A stretch of DNA of 64,000 nt from Pseudomonas entomophila (GTDB lineage: Bacteria; Pseudomonadota; Gammaproteobacteria; Pseudomonadales; Pseudomonadaceae), in contig NZ_CP063832.1 of assembly GCF_023277925.1 (NCBI RefSeq), positions 434,001 to 498,000 on the forward strand. Direction: 5' to 3'. A program made the position numbers and the translations under genes. Positions 26,701-35,729 of the stretch are shown piece by piece; position 1 is the first letter of the stretch, and each line of letters starts with the position of its first letter. The notes beneath the pieces are model-generated. The model was given only the letters and a program-made list of their open reading frames with translations, was not told the DNA's origin and did no database searches.

Positions 26701-29700
26701 ACTTCCACGTCGCTCAGGCCGTTGCCCTGGCGGCGCACCTGGATCTGCACCGGGATGCGCTCGTGCATCTCCTGTACGTGGGAGATCACCGCCACTTTAC
26801 GCCCCTGGGCCTGCAAGCCGTCGAGAGCGTCCATGGCCAGTTGCAGCGACTCGGGGTCGAGGCTGCCGAAGCCTTCGTCGATGAACAGCGACTCGATGCG
26901 CAGGGTGCTGGAAGCCATCGACGCCAGGCCCAGGGCCAGGGCGAGCGAGACCAGGAAGGTTTCACCGCCCGACAGCGAGTGCACCGAGCGCAGCTCGTCG
27001 CCCATTTCGGTGTCCAGTACCAGCAGGCCCAGGGCGCTGCCGCCGCGCTTGAGGCGATAACGTTTCGCCAGCTGGCGCAGCTGGCTGTTGGCGTGGTGCA
27101 GCAGCAGGTCGAGGTTGTAGCCCTGAGCGATCTTGCGGAACACATCGCCCGAGGCTGAGCCGATCAGTGCGTTCAGGCGTGCCCAGCGTTGCCAGTGGCG
27201 ATAGGCCTGGTCGATCTGCTCGGTAAGAGCCTGGTGCGCTTGTTGTCGGCGTTGGTCGTCGGCCTGCCGGGCGCGCAGTTCGGCGCAGTGTTGTTCCTGG
27301 GCCGCCAGTTGCTGCTGGAGCTCGGCGAACGTCTGCTCCAGCGTTTCAACCGGCATGTCGGCCTGTGCTTGGGTGGCGTGCTGCTGCAGGCGTTGTTCAC
27401 GTTCCTGCAACAGCACACGGCCTTGCTCGATGGCTTTTTCCGCGGCTTGCAAGCGCTGGCGCAGCTCGCCCAGTTGAGCGTCGTCGATGGCCAGCAGGCG
27501 ATCGAGGCCTGCGTCGTCGAGCTCGGGGTGCTCGCTGCGCCATTGGGCGATCTCACCCTGCAGGTGCTGGTGCTCTTGCTCCAGTGCTTGCTGGCGCTGG
27601 TGGTTGGCCTTCAATTCACCGGCCAATTCCAGGGCCTGGGTGCGCAGCGCCTGGAGGCGCTGCGCGGTGTCTGCTTCGACGGCACGGGCCTGCTCCAGCT
27701 GCGTGTCCATGTGCTGCTGCCAGGCTTCGGCAGTGGGTTGCTCGCCAAGCAGCTCGCCCAGCGTGGTGCGTGCCTGCTGGTGCTGTTCGCCCAGGGCTGT
27801 GAGCTTGTGTTGCAGCTGTTGCAGGCTGTGCTGACGGTTCTGCTGCTGATCGCGCAGCTTGTCCAGCTGGCCCTGGCGAGCCTGCTGTTCTTCCTGCTCG
27901 TCCTTGCGCTGGTCGAGCTGTTGCCGGCGCAGGGCGATCTGCTGGTCCAGGCCGAGGAAAGCATTGGCCGGGTCGTCGCGCAGGGCCTGGAGGATGTCCT
28001 GGGGTAGCACGCTGGCGAGGTCGTTAAGCCCTTGCTCGAGCTGCTGCTCGTCGCTGGCCAGGGCCTGGTGCTGCTGCTCGAGGTGGCGCTGTGCTTGCTG
28101 CTGGGCGTCACTGGCTGCCTGCAACTGCTGGTTGAGGCGCGCCGCGTCCTTTTGCAGGGCGAGCAAGGCACCCTGGCGTTTCTCGTCGCGGCTGATCTCT
28201 TCGTCCAGGCGACGCAACTGGCCATCGAGCCAGGCGCTGCGGGCCTTGTCATCCTGCGGGGCGAGGGCGGGCCACAGGGCGTGGGCCTGGACCTGCTCGA
28301 CCACGGGTTGCAGTTGTTCGGCGAACTGGACCTGTTGCTGCTGGTAGTCCTTGAGCTGGGCGTTGATCACGCCCAGCTGGGTGCGTAGCTCCACCAGCGT
28401 GGCGCCCAACTGTTCAACGCGCGTCTGCGCGGCGTCCTCTTCGGCCTGATCATGGCGGCCAAGGCTGTGCAACAAGGCTTCGGGCTGGTGGAACGGGTGC
28501 TCGGCGCTGCCGCAGACCGGGCACGGTTCGCCATCGCGCAATTGGGCGCGCAGTTCCTCGACGCTGGTGTTGCGTGCCAGGCGTTGGCGCTCCAGCAACT
28601 GGCGGGTGAGGGTCAGGGCCTGTTCGGCCGCTTCCAGTTCGGCCTTGGCGGTGGTGCCTTCGGTGATCAGTTGCTGGCGCTGCTGCATGGCTTGCTGCTG
28701 GCGCTCACGCAACGCGGCGATGCCTTGGCGTAGTTCCAGTTCGCGCCCGTGCAGGCGCGCGACTTCCTCGACGGTACGTTGCTGCTTGCGGTTTTCCTGG
28801 AGCATGCCACCGAGCAGGTCGATCTGCTCGGCCAGCGCCTGGGGCTCGGCCCCGGCTTCATGGAACAGCAGTTCGAACGCGTCGCGCTGGGTTTGCAACT
28901 GGGCGTTGGCCTGGCTGGCCAGCGCTTGCAGGCCGGGCAGTTCTTCACGGCCTTTGGTCAGGCGTCCGCCGATCAGCATCACCTGCTTCAACTGCGGCAG
29001 GTAGGCCTGCCAGGCGTCGGCGAGGCTACCCAGGTGTTGGCTTGCGGCGAGGGCGGCGTCGATCTGCGCCAGTTGCTGCTGGCTGCGCAGCTGATTCCCT
29101 TCAAGCTGTTGCAGGTGTTGCTGGCTTTCACCCACGGCCTGTTCGGCGTGCTGACAGGCATCACGTTGCTCGGCCAGCTCCTTGTCGAGGCGAGCCAGGT
29201 CGCCCTGGGCGGTAAAGGCTTGGCGCAGGCGCGGGGCGTTTTCGCCGTGCTGGGCCTGGTGTTGGGCCAGGGCCTGGCGGGCCGATTGCAGTGCCTGCTC
29301 CAGCTCGCTGGCGCGGGCCTGCAGTTCGGCTTGCTGGTGCTGCTGCTGATCGATCGCCGTCAGCAGGGGCGCCAGTTGCGCGGCGAGGGCCTGTTGGCGG
29401 TGGAACTGGTGACGCTGCGGGGCCAGGCGCTCCAGGCGTTGCAGGTCCAGGCGCTGTTCGGCCAGCTGCTGCCAGTTGTGTTCGGCGGCCAGCAGCGCGT
29501 CGCCGGCCTCGGTGTGCTGGGCCTGCAAGCGGCGCTGCTCGTCGAGCCAGGTACGTTGTTGCTCCAGCTGGCGCTGGCGTGCCTGGTCAGCCTTGAACTG
29601 TTGCAGGGATTGCTCCAGCTGCTGGTCGAGGGTGGCGCGGGCTTCACCTTCCATTGGTAGCAGGTGCTCGGCCTGCTTCTTCAGGTCGTTATGCACTTCG

Positions 29701-30335
29701 CCGGATTCCCGGGCCTTGCTGAATGCGCGTTGGCCGAGGCGGGTGTAGATCGCAGTGTTGGTGAGCTTTTCCAGCAGTTCGCTGCGTTCCTTGTCATCCG
29801 CTTTGAGGAACGCGCCGAACTCGCTCTGGGCCAGCATCACCGCGCGGGTGAACTGTTCGAAGTTCAGGCCCAGGCGCGCCTCGACCAGTTGCTTGTATTC
29901 GTTCTTGCCGCTGCCCAGCAACTGTTCGCTGTCCAGGTCATAGAGGCTCTGGCGGCTGTTCTGCAGCTTGCCGGTGGCTTTCTCGCGGGCGCGGTTGGCT
30001 TCCCAGCGGGCGCGGTAGCAGCGGCCATCGATGCCGACGAAGTCGACTTCGGCAAAGCCGCTGCCGGTGCCTCGGCGCAGCAGGTTGCGCACATCGCCGG
30101 TCAGGATTTCGCCATCGGCGTCGGGCACCTTGGCTTCCCGGGCGATGTCATTGAGCCGTGGCACGGTACCGAACAACGCCAGGCACAGGGCGTCGAGCAG
30201 GGTGCTTTTGCCGGCGCCGGTAGGGCCGGTGATGGCGAACAGGCCGGCACTGGCCAGGGGCTCGGCGGTGAAGTCGATTTCGACCGGGCCGGCCAGCGAT
30301 GCCAGGTTCTTCAGGCGGATGGCGAGAATCTTCAT
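26691..30335 (-). CDS. sbcC: Exonuclease subunit SbcC (Rad50-like ATPase)
   Basis: A 1214-aa SMC-like ATPase that with SbcD forms the nuclease that cuts DNA hairpins and protein-blocked ends during replication and repair. The N-terminal Walker A is GPTGAGKSTLLDAL near residue 37; two very long Gln-rich coiled coils flank the zinc hook CPVCG near residue 605; the C-terminal signature LSGGETFLVSLALALGLA and Walker B SLFIDEGFGSLD complete the ATPase. Length is in the family range (~1050-1230). Coding overlaps sbcD by four bases and the GST gene by ten. The Gln/Leu-rich coil yields long antisense frames that are not genes. Confidence 0.97.
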   Translation of the reverse strand: MKILAIRLKNLASLAGPVEIDFTAEPLASAGLFAITGPTGAGKSTLLDALCLALFGTVPRLNDIAREAKVPDADGEILTGDVRNLLRRGTGSGFAEVDFVGIDGRCYRARWEANRAREKATGKLQNSRQSLYDLDSEQLLGSGKNEYKQLVEARLGLNFEQFTRAVMLAQSEFGAFLKADDKERSELLEKLTNTAIYTRLGQRAFSKARESGEVHNDLKKQAEHLLPMEGEARATLDQQLEQSLQQFKADQARQRQLEQQRTWLDEQRRLQAQHTEAGDALLAAEHNWQQLAEQRLDLQRLERLAPQRHQFHRQQALAAQLAPLLTAIDQQQHQQAELQARASELEQALQSARQALAQHQAQHGENAPRLRQAFTAQGDLARLDKELAEQRDACQHAEQAVGESQQHLQQLEGNQLRSQQQLAQIDAALAASQHLGSLADAWQAYLPQLKQVMLIGGRLTKGREELPGLQALASQANAQLQTQRDAFELLFHEAGAEPQALAEQIDLLGGMLQENRKQQRTVEEVARLHGRELELRQGIAALRERQQQAMQQRQQLITEGTTAKAELEAAEQALTLTRQLLERQRLARNTSVEELRAQLRDGEPCPVCGSAEHPFHQPEALLHSLGRHDQAEEDAAQTRVEQLGATLVELRTQLGVINAQLKDYQQQQVQFAEQLQPVVEQVQAHALWPALAPQDDKARSAWLDGQLRRLDEEISRDEKRQGALLALQKDAARLNQQLQAASDAQQQAQRHLEQQHQALASDEQQLEQGLNDLASVLPQDILQALRDDPANAFLGLDQQIALRRQQLDQRKDEQEEQQARQGQLDKLRDQQQNRQHSLQQLQHKLTALGEQHQQARTTLGELLGEQPTAEAWQQHMDTQLEQARAVEADTAQRLQALRTQALELAGELKANHQRQQALEQEHQHLQGEIAQWRSEHPELDDAGLDRLLAIDDAQLGELRQRLQAAEKAIEQGRVLLQEREQRLQQHATQAQADMPVETLEQTFAELQQQLAAQEQHCAELRARQADDQRRQQAHQALTEQIDQAYRHWQRWARLNALIGSASGDVFRKIAQGYNLDLLLHHANSQLRQLAKRYRLKRGGSALGLLVLDTEMGDELRSVHSLSGGETFLVSLALALGLASMASSTLRIESLFIDEGFGSLDPESLQLAMDALDGLQAQGRKVAVISHVQEMHERIPVQIQVRRQGNGLSDVEVCG

Positions 30336-31570
30336 GGCTGCTCCTCCTCGTGCAGGACGTCTTGCAGCAGTTCGGCGAAATCGGCCAGGGCCTGTTCGTC
30401 GGCGGTGCTGCCGTAGGCCTGCTCCCAGGCGCGGCCGAACAGGTCTTGCGGGGTCATCTGGGCCAGTTCGACGAAGGCCTGCTGGTCATCTTCATCACGG
30501 CCGCTGCCGGCGTATTCGGCGCTGATGCGCACCAGGCGCACGGCCTTGCCCTGCAGGGCGCCCTCGATCTGCTGGCGCAGGTCTGGTTGCGGCTCGTCCA
30601 GGCGCACGCGCACCTCCAGCCAGGGCTGGCGGTTAGGGTCTTCGAGCAGGTCGATCACCGGCAGGTCGGCCAGTTGTTCCAGCAGTTCACTCAAGGGGGC
30701 CGGGCCGAGCCGTCGCAGCGCCACGGCGCGAGGCACCGGGCGGGCCTCGACACTGACCAGTTCGCTGCCGTCCAGCTCCACCTCGAGCACCTGGTGCGGA
30801 TAGTTGATCTCGGCGAACGACAGCGGGATCGGCGCGCCGCTGTAGCGGATGCGCTCCTCGCGGTTGACCCGCTGCGGCTTGTGCAGGTGGCCGAGGGCGA
30901 CATAGCTGATGGCCTTGTCGAACAGGCGTGCCGGCAGGGCTTCGGCGTTGCCGATGATCAGGCTGCGCTCGGAGTCTTCCGAGATGCTGCCGCCGGCCAT
31001 ATGCGCGTGGCTGATGGCGACCAACGCCTGGTCCTTCTTACGTTTCGCCTGAGCGGCGGCGATCAGTTGTTCGTGCACCTGGGTGATGCCTTGCAGGTAA
31101 TCATCACCCAACGCGGGACCGGTGACTTCGGCGGGGCGCAGGAACGGCAGGGCCAGGCACCAGGCGCCGACCTTGCCGCGGGCGTTGGTCAGCGGGATCA
31201 GCAGGCGTTCGGTGTCCAGCTGGCCATCGTCGAGCCAGTGCACCCGGCCCAGGGCGTGGGTGCGCAGGCGCCGCATCAGCGGCGCGGGCAGCTCGATGCG
31301 CGAGCCGGAGTCATGGTTGCCGGCAATCATCACGATATCCAGCTTGGGCTGTTGCTCATGGGCCTGGACGATGAAGTCGTACAGCCGTTCCTGGGCTTTG
31401 ACCGGCGGGTTGACGGTGTCGAAGATGTCGCCGGCGATCAGCAGCGCGTCGGGCTGGCGCAGGCGCAGTTGGCCGAGCAGCCAGTCGAGGAAGCAGGCGT
31501 GTTCGAAGTCGCGTTCCTGGCCGTGCAGGCTCTGGCCCAGGTGCCAGTCGGAGGTGTGAAACAGACGCAT
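30332..31570 (-). CDS. sbcD: Exonuclease subunit SbcD (Mre11-like nuclease)
   Basis: A 412-aa metallophosphoesterase nuclease. Motifs in order: DWHLGQ near residue 8, AGDIFDTVNPP near 46, GNHDSG near 83, SHAHMAGG and GHLHKPQ (near 185-230), so all metal ligands are present. Start is ATG 31570 (MRLFHTSDWHLG); a longer frame to 31666 would add a non-family leader. It forms an ATGA-type overlap with sbcC and is the first gene of the operon. Together they remove hairpins and cruciforms, which is relevant in a genome rich in REP palindromes. Confidence 0.97.
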   Translation of the reverse strand: MRLFHTSDWHLGQSLHGQERDFEHACFLDWLLGQLRLRQPDALLIAGDIFDTVNPPVKAQERLYDFIVQAHEQQPKLDIVMIAGNHDSGSRIELPAPLMRRLRTHALGRVHWLDDGQLDTERLLIPLTNARGKVGAWCLALPFLRPAEVTGPALGDDYLQGITQVHEQLIAAAQAKRKKDQALVAISHAHMAGGSISEDSERSLIIGNAEALPARLFDKAISYVALGHLHKPQRVNREERIRYSGAPIPLSFAEINYPHQVLEVELDGSELVSVEARPVPRAVALRRLGPAPLSELLEQLADLPVIDLLEDPNRQPWLEVRVRLDEPQPDLRQQIEGALQGKAVRLVRISAEYAGSGRDEDDQQAFVELAQMTPQDLFGRAWEQAYGSTADEQALADFAELLQDVLHEEEQP

Positions 31571-31723
31571 GGGTGACCTGTAGGTTGTCGAGTCGGGCGG
31601 CCTGAATGGGCTCTCGGAAGGGCGGCTATGGTAACCCAACTCGCGCCTTTGGATCGGTCTCCCCACGCTTGGCTTGTCCGGTTTTTACCCGAGTGTTTAA
31701 ATATTTTGAAACAAGGATGTTTT

Positions 31724-31894
31724 ATGAAGCCCTCGCAGTCCCTTCCTTCCGCCAATTCGCCATTGCCGTCCCGGACCTTGTCGTTCGAGGCCTGCGCGTG
31801 GGCGACGGAAAAGCGCTTCATCTTCCACGTGAATGGCGGCAGGGACGCTGCCGCCACGCGGTACTCGGCTGATAGCCCTACTGAAAGTCCTTAA
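31724..31894 (+). CDS. Hypothetical 56-residue ORF
   Basis: A short frame beginning MKPSQSLPSANS with AAGGA six bases upstream, ending 9 bp before the DUF2628 gene. An AT-rich stretch (TTTAAATATTTTG) lies upstream, as expected for a promoter region. The protein is Ser/Ala-rich, lacks a signal peptide and matches nothing I know. It could be a leader ORF of the DUF2628 gene or chance. Confidence 0.35.
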   Translation: MKPSQSLPSANSPLPSRTLSFEACAWATEKRFIFHVNGGRDAAATRYSADSPTESP

Positions 31895-31903
31895 GGAACG
31901 ATT

Positions 31904-32323
31904 ATGGAAAGTATTCCCCAGACCCAAGCCGACCTGACCCGCTACAAGCCGAAGTGGCAGGAGCGCTTCGCCTTCTTCGCCCAGCACGGCGGCCCGCTGA
32001 GCCCAACGTTCAAGGCGGCGTTCAAGGCCTTGCCGATGGGCAAGCGCCTGCTGATCAACATGAACTTTATCGCGTTCTTCTTCGGCCCGATCTACCTGTT
32101 CGTCCTCGGCCTGTGGAAGAAAAACCTGGCGCTGCTGGGGATCTCTCTGGCCGTGGGCCTGGTGCTGGGCTTCTATGAAGGGTTTACCGGGACAGAATTG
32201 CCCCGGGCCGTGGACACGGGCGTGAACTGCGGCCTGGCGGCGCTGTGGGCCACAGTGACCAACTATGCCTACTACCTCAAAGAGGTGAAAGGCCTGCAAG
32301 GTTGGAACCCGTTCGAGAAGTAA
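31904..32323 (+). CDS. DUF2628 family membrane protein
   Basis: A 139-aa protein with a soluble N-terminus (YKPKWQERFAFF, a DUF2628 hallmark), two close hydrophobic helices (~50-90) split by a short basic WKKN turn, and a later hydrophobic segment (~105-125). DUF2628 proteins are small inner-membrane proteins of unknown function. TTAAGGAACG before the ATG is a good ribosome site. It is convergent with the BatD gene of the MoxR operon. Confidence 0.85.
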   Translation: MESIPQTQADLTRYKPKWQERFAFFAQHGGPLSPTFKAAFKALPMGKRLLINMNFIAFFFGPIYLFVLGLWKKNLALLGISLAVGLVLGFYEGFTGTELPRAVDTGVNCGLAALWATVTNYAYYLKEVKGLQGWNPFEK

Positions 32324-32394
32324 TACCGTCGGGTCGCTCGCGTCCCGGCCGCGTCGTCGGCAGCCAATGACGAGGCCGGGGCAGGTCACACGGC

Positions 32395-34020
32395 CTACTT
32401 CGGATACAGCGGTGGCAGGTTGCCGCTCTCTGCCGACGGTGCCTGTACCTGCTCGGCGGGCGGAATGGTCCCGATCGCCCGCCACAGTTCATCCCCGTGC
32501 CAATACTGGCCGCTCTCGCTGTACAACGCCCCGTTCAAACCATCCAGCGCATCCGACAACGGCACGAACCGCGCCGCCATCTCGGCCAGGGTTTGCGGCT
32601 GCTGGCGCGCCCAGGCGTCCAGGGCCTGGCGCGTGGCCTGGGGGTCGTTGGCCTGGCAGGCGCGCTTGAGGTCGTCGAGCAGGGTGCGCGGGCTGGGGCC
32701 GGCCTGCGCGGCACGCAGCACCGCCGGTTGCGAGCGGGCCCGCCACCACAGGGCAAAGCCGAGCAGGGTGGTCAGGGCCAGGACCAGCGTGGCCAGCTGC
32801 CACGGCCAAAGCAGGGCCGTGCGACCACTGCTGTCGCTGACCGGCGTGTCGGCGCTCAGCGCCGGGTTGTCCTGCACCTCCAGGGTGCGTGCCGGCAGGC
32901 TGCTGTGCTCCAGGTGGTCCTCGCGGGTGTTCCACCAGGTGACTTCCAGCGCCGGCAGGGCCAGCTGACCACTGTGAGTCGGGACCAGGGCCTCGCGCTC
33001 CTCGCGATTGGCGACCATGCCGCGTTCGTCGATTTCGTTGCGCAGCAGCGGCTGGTCCGGGTAGCGGCGCAGGCCGACGGTCTCGGTGGCCGGCAGCGGT
33101 GGCAGTTGCGTGCTCGACAGCCCCTCGGCGCGCAGGGTGATGTTGCGGGTCAGCGAGTCGCCGATCTGCGTGGGTTGGCTGGCCGGGTCCGGGTTCCAGT
33201 GCTCTTCCAGGGTCAGGCTGCGCGCCGGTAGCCAGGGGCGGTCGCTTGGGTAGCTGGCGGGGATCGGCTTGACCGTCAGATGCATCGGCAGCGAGCTGAC
33301 CTGGACCTGGCGCCCCACCCGCGGCGTACCGGCCGGCTGCTCGCCGTTGTCGGCCGCGGTAGCGGTGAAGCTCAGTGGCGGGATCTCGACGATGCCGCTT
33401 TGCTGCGGGTAGATCGCGTAGCGGGTTTCGATGACGCCGTGGCGCACGCCGTTGATTTCTTTCTCGTAGGTGCGCGACTCGCCCAGTGGCTCGACCTTGG
33501 CGTTGTCCAGCTGCAACGGGCTGAGGCTGCTGTCGTCGTACAGCGCCACCGAATGGTAGATGCGCAGGGTCAGCACGGCCTGGGCCTGGACGTAGACGGT
33601 GTCGCTGTCCAGGGTCGCTTCGACGAATACCTGCGAGGCCACATCCGGGCGCTGGCTGTCGGCCTGCTGCACCTGTAGGTCGATGGGCTGGCTGTACGAC
33701 TGGCCTAGTTGCAGTTCAGGAATGCGTAGGCTGCCGCTGCGTCTTGGCAACAGGGTAATGATCCAGCGCGTGCTGGCGCGGGTCTCGCCGTCGAGGCTGT
33801 GCAGGCTGTTGAGCTGGCGAGTGCCGCGCACCTCGAAGTCGGCGTCCAGGGCGTGCAGGTCGGGTTTGCCGAACTGGGTGACGTCCTGGCTTTCGAGGGT
33901 CAGCTCGAAGGTTTCGCCGGCCTCCAGGCGCGAGCGATCGACGCTGGCTTGCAACATGGGGGCGGCCTGGGCCAGGAGGCTCCAGAGCAGGCTTGCGAGA
34001 AGGACGCCGAAGCGACTCAT
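32395..34020 (-). CDS. BatD-like membrane protein
   Basis: A 541-aa protein with a signal peptide (to about residue 20), a long periplasmic part of two or more immunoglobulin-like beta domains (BatD family) and a C-terminal membrane helix near residues 400-425 (LATLVLALTTLLGFALWW), leaving a cytosolic tail. Starts at ATG 34020, with a four-base overlap with the VWA/TPR gene; a longer frame to 34107 lies inside that gene. It is the last gene of the MoxR-DUF58-DUF4381-VWA-VWA/TPR-BatD operon. Bat proteins are tied to stress tolerance and envelope integrity; the precise role is unknown. Confidence 0.88.
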   Translation of the reverse strand: MSRFGVLLASLLWSLLAQAAPMLQASVDRSRLEAGETFELTLESQDVTQFGKPDLHALDADFEVRGTRQLNSLHSLDGETRASTRWIITLLPRRSGSLRIPELQLGQSYSQPIDLQVQQADSQRPDVASQVFVEATLDSDTVYVQAQAVLTLRIYHSVALYDDSSLSPLQLDNAKVEPLGESRTYEKEINGVRHGVIETRYAIYPQQSGIVEIPPLSFTATAADNGEQPAGTPRVGRQVQVSSLPMHLTVKPIPASYPSDRPWLPARSLTLEEHWNPDPASQPTQIGDSLTRNITLRAEGLSSTQLPPLPATETVGLRRYPDQPLLRNEIDERGMVANREEREALVPTHSGQLALPALEVTWWNTREDHLEHSSLPARTLEVQDNPALSADTPVSDSSGRTALLWPWQLATLVLALTTLLGFALWWRARSQPAVLRAAQAGPSPRTLLDDLKRACQANDPQATRQALDAWARQQPQTLAEMAARFVPLSDALDGLNGALYSESGQYWHGDELWRAIGTIPPAEQVQAPSAESGNLPPLYPK

Positions 34021-35729
34021 CGTGTGGTTTCCTGATGCAATTGCTGTTCGTACCAGAATTTGCGCCGCAGCAGCTCCGCCGGGTTGTCGGGGATCTCCCG
34101 CAGCCATTGTTCCAGGGCCTGGCGCTGTTCGGCGTCGAGGGTGCTGGACTGCGGCCGTTGGGGCGGCTGCGTGATGCTGTCGTCGTCGCCACCGGCCGTG
34201 GCGGGGGACGCCTGGGTGTTGCTGTTGTTCTCACCGGACTGCTGGGCTTGCTCGTCGCTGCCCGGCGTGCCCTGTGCCGGGCTGCTGATGGAACTGCTGT
34301 TGCCTTCGCTGTCGGCGTCCGGGGGGCCTTGATCATCGGTGTTGGCCGGTTGTTCCTCGGCTTTGGCTTGTTGTTGCTGCAACAGTTGCTGGACCAGCGC
34401 CTGGTTATCCAGGGCCGGCTTGAAGTCGGGCTGGCGTTCGAGCGCCTGTTCGTAGGCGTCCAGCGCCGCTTCGAGTTCACCGGCGCGGGCGAGGGCATTG
34501 CCTCGATTGTAGTGGGCGGCGGCTGTGTTGCCCTGGGCGAACGCGGCGGCGGCGCCCTCGAAGTCACCCGCCTGGTACAGGGCCATGCCGCGCCATTGCG
34601 AATCCTCGAAATGACGGGCGGCCTCGGCGGGTTGCTGGCGCTGCAGCAGGTGCTGGCCCTGTTGGTCGGGGCGCAGCCACAGGTCGTTGAACTCGAACGC
34701 CTGGCTTGGTTGCGGCAGGGCCAGCAACAGCGGCAGGCAGAACAGCCAGCCGCGGCGGCCGGCGCAGGCGGCGAGCAGCAACAGTGGCAGGAGCAGCCAA
34801 TAGCCCTGGTCGGCCCAGCTGTCCAGTTGCACGGTCTGGCCGTCGTTGCGCAGCAGCCGCGGGTTGTCGAACAGGCCCAGGCCGCGCAGGTCGAGGTCGT
34901 CGATGCGCGCGTGGCGATAGCGCCCGCCGGTACCGTTGATGAAGCCCTTGAGCGAGGCGCTGTCCAGGCGCGGCAGGAGGATGCCGCCCTGGTCATCCTT
35001 GAGGTATTCGCCGTTGGCCTGGCGTACCGGCGCACCTTCGGCGCTGCCCACGCCAAGCATCAGCAGGCTCGGGCCTTGGCGCCCGAGGACCTGGAGGATG
35101 CCTTCGCGCTCGGGGTTGCTCAGGGAGGAGCCGACCAGCAGCAGCCGGCCCTGGCCCAGGCCGCTCTGGGCCAGCAGCGCCAGGCCCTTCTGCACGGCCA
35201 GCTCGGCGCGTTGGCCGGGCTGCGGCATGATCGAAGGGTCGATCGCCTCCAGCAGGTTGCGCGTGGTGCTCAGGTCGTCGGACAGTGGCACCAGGGTGTG
35301 GGCGGAGCCGGCGTAGACGATCAGCGCGGTCTGGCTGTCCTGGCGGTGCTCGAGCAGGTCGAGGATCTTGCGCCGGGCCTGCTCCAGGCGGTTGGGCGCG
35401 CTGTCCTCGGCAAGCATCTGCGGGGTCAGTTCGAGCAGGATCACCAGCGGGTCGGCCGGGCGCTGGCGGGTTTCTTCCAGGCGCTGCCAGCTTGGTCCGA
35501 GCAGGGCCAACACGATCAGCAGCCAAGCCAGGCCCAGGGCGATCCACGGCAGCTTGCTGGTGCTGCCGCTGCCGCCGCCGAGCAACACGGCGTGAAATTG
35601 CGGCGGCAGGATCATCTGCCAGCGCCCGGCGCGTTTGCGCCGGTGCCAGAGCTTGAACAGCAGCCAGCCGAGCAGCGGGAGCACCAGCAGCCACAGCGGG
35701 CGCAGCCATTGCGGCCAGAGGTCGATCAT
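34017..35729 (-). CDS. VWA and TPR domain membrane protein (BatB/BatC-like fusion)
   Basis: A 570-aa protein with two N-terminal helices (~8-22, ~60-80), a von Willebrand A-like domain (~85-285), another helix (~315-330), TPR repeats (~365-430, AAHYNRGNALARAGELEAALDAYEQAL) and an acidic Gln/Ser/Pro-rich tail. The MIDAS, DxSxS in active VWA domains, reads ELTPQ in LLELTPQML, so metal binding is probably lost or altered. This joins the BatB and BatC parts in one chain. Start ATG 35729 overlaps the VWA gene stop by four bases. It should act in the inner membrane with the intact VWA protein. Confidence 0.88.
   Translation of the reverse strand: MIDLWPQWLRPLWLLVLPLLGWLLFKLWHRRKRAGRWQMILPPQFHAVLLGGGSGSTSKLPWIALGLAWLLIVLALLGPSWQRLEETRQRPADPLVILLELTPQMLAEDSAPNRLEQARRKILDLLEHRQDSQTALIVYAGSAHTLVPLSDDLSTTRNLLEAIDPSIMPQPGQRAELAVQKGLALLAQSGLGQGRLLLVGSSLSNPEREGILQVLGRQGPSLLMLGVGSAEGAPVRQANGEYLKDDQGGILLPRLDSASLKGFINGTGGRYRHARIDDLDLRGLGLFDNPRLLRNDGQTVQLDSWADQGYWLLLPLLLLAACAGRRGWLFCLPLLLALPQPSQAFEFNDLWLRPDQQGQHLLQRQQPAEAARHFEDSQWRGMALYQAGDFEGAAAAFAQGNTAAAHYNRGNALARAGELEAALDAYEQALERQPDFKPALDNQALVQQLLQQQQAKAEEQPANTDDQGPPDADSEGNSSSISSPAQGTPGSDEQAQQSGENNSNTQASPATAGGDDDSITQPPQRPQSSTLDAEQRQALEQWLREIPDNPAELLRRKFWYEQQLHQETTR

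Noticed and set aside
27189..30416. Long Leu-rich plus-strand frames opposite sbcC
   Set aside because: They mirror the Gln-rich coiled coil of SbcC and look like membrane proteins by chance only.
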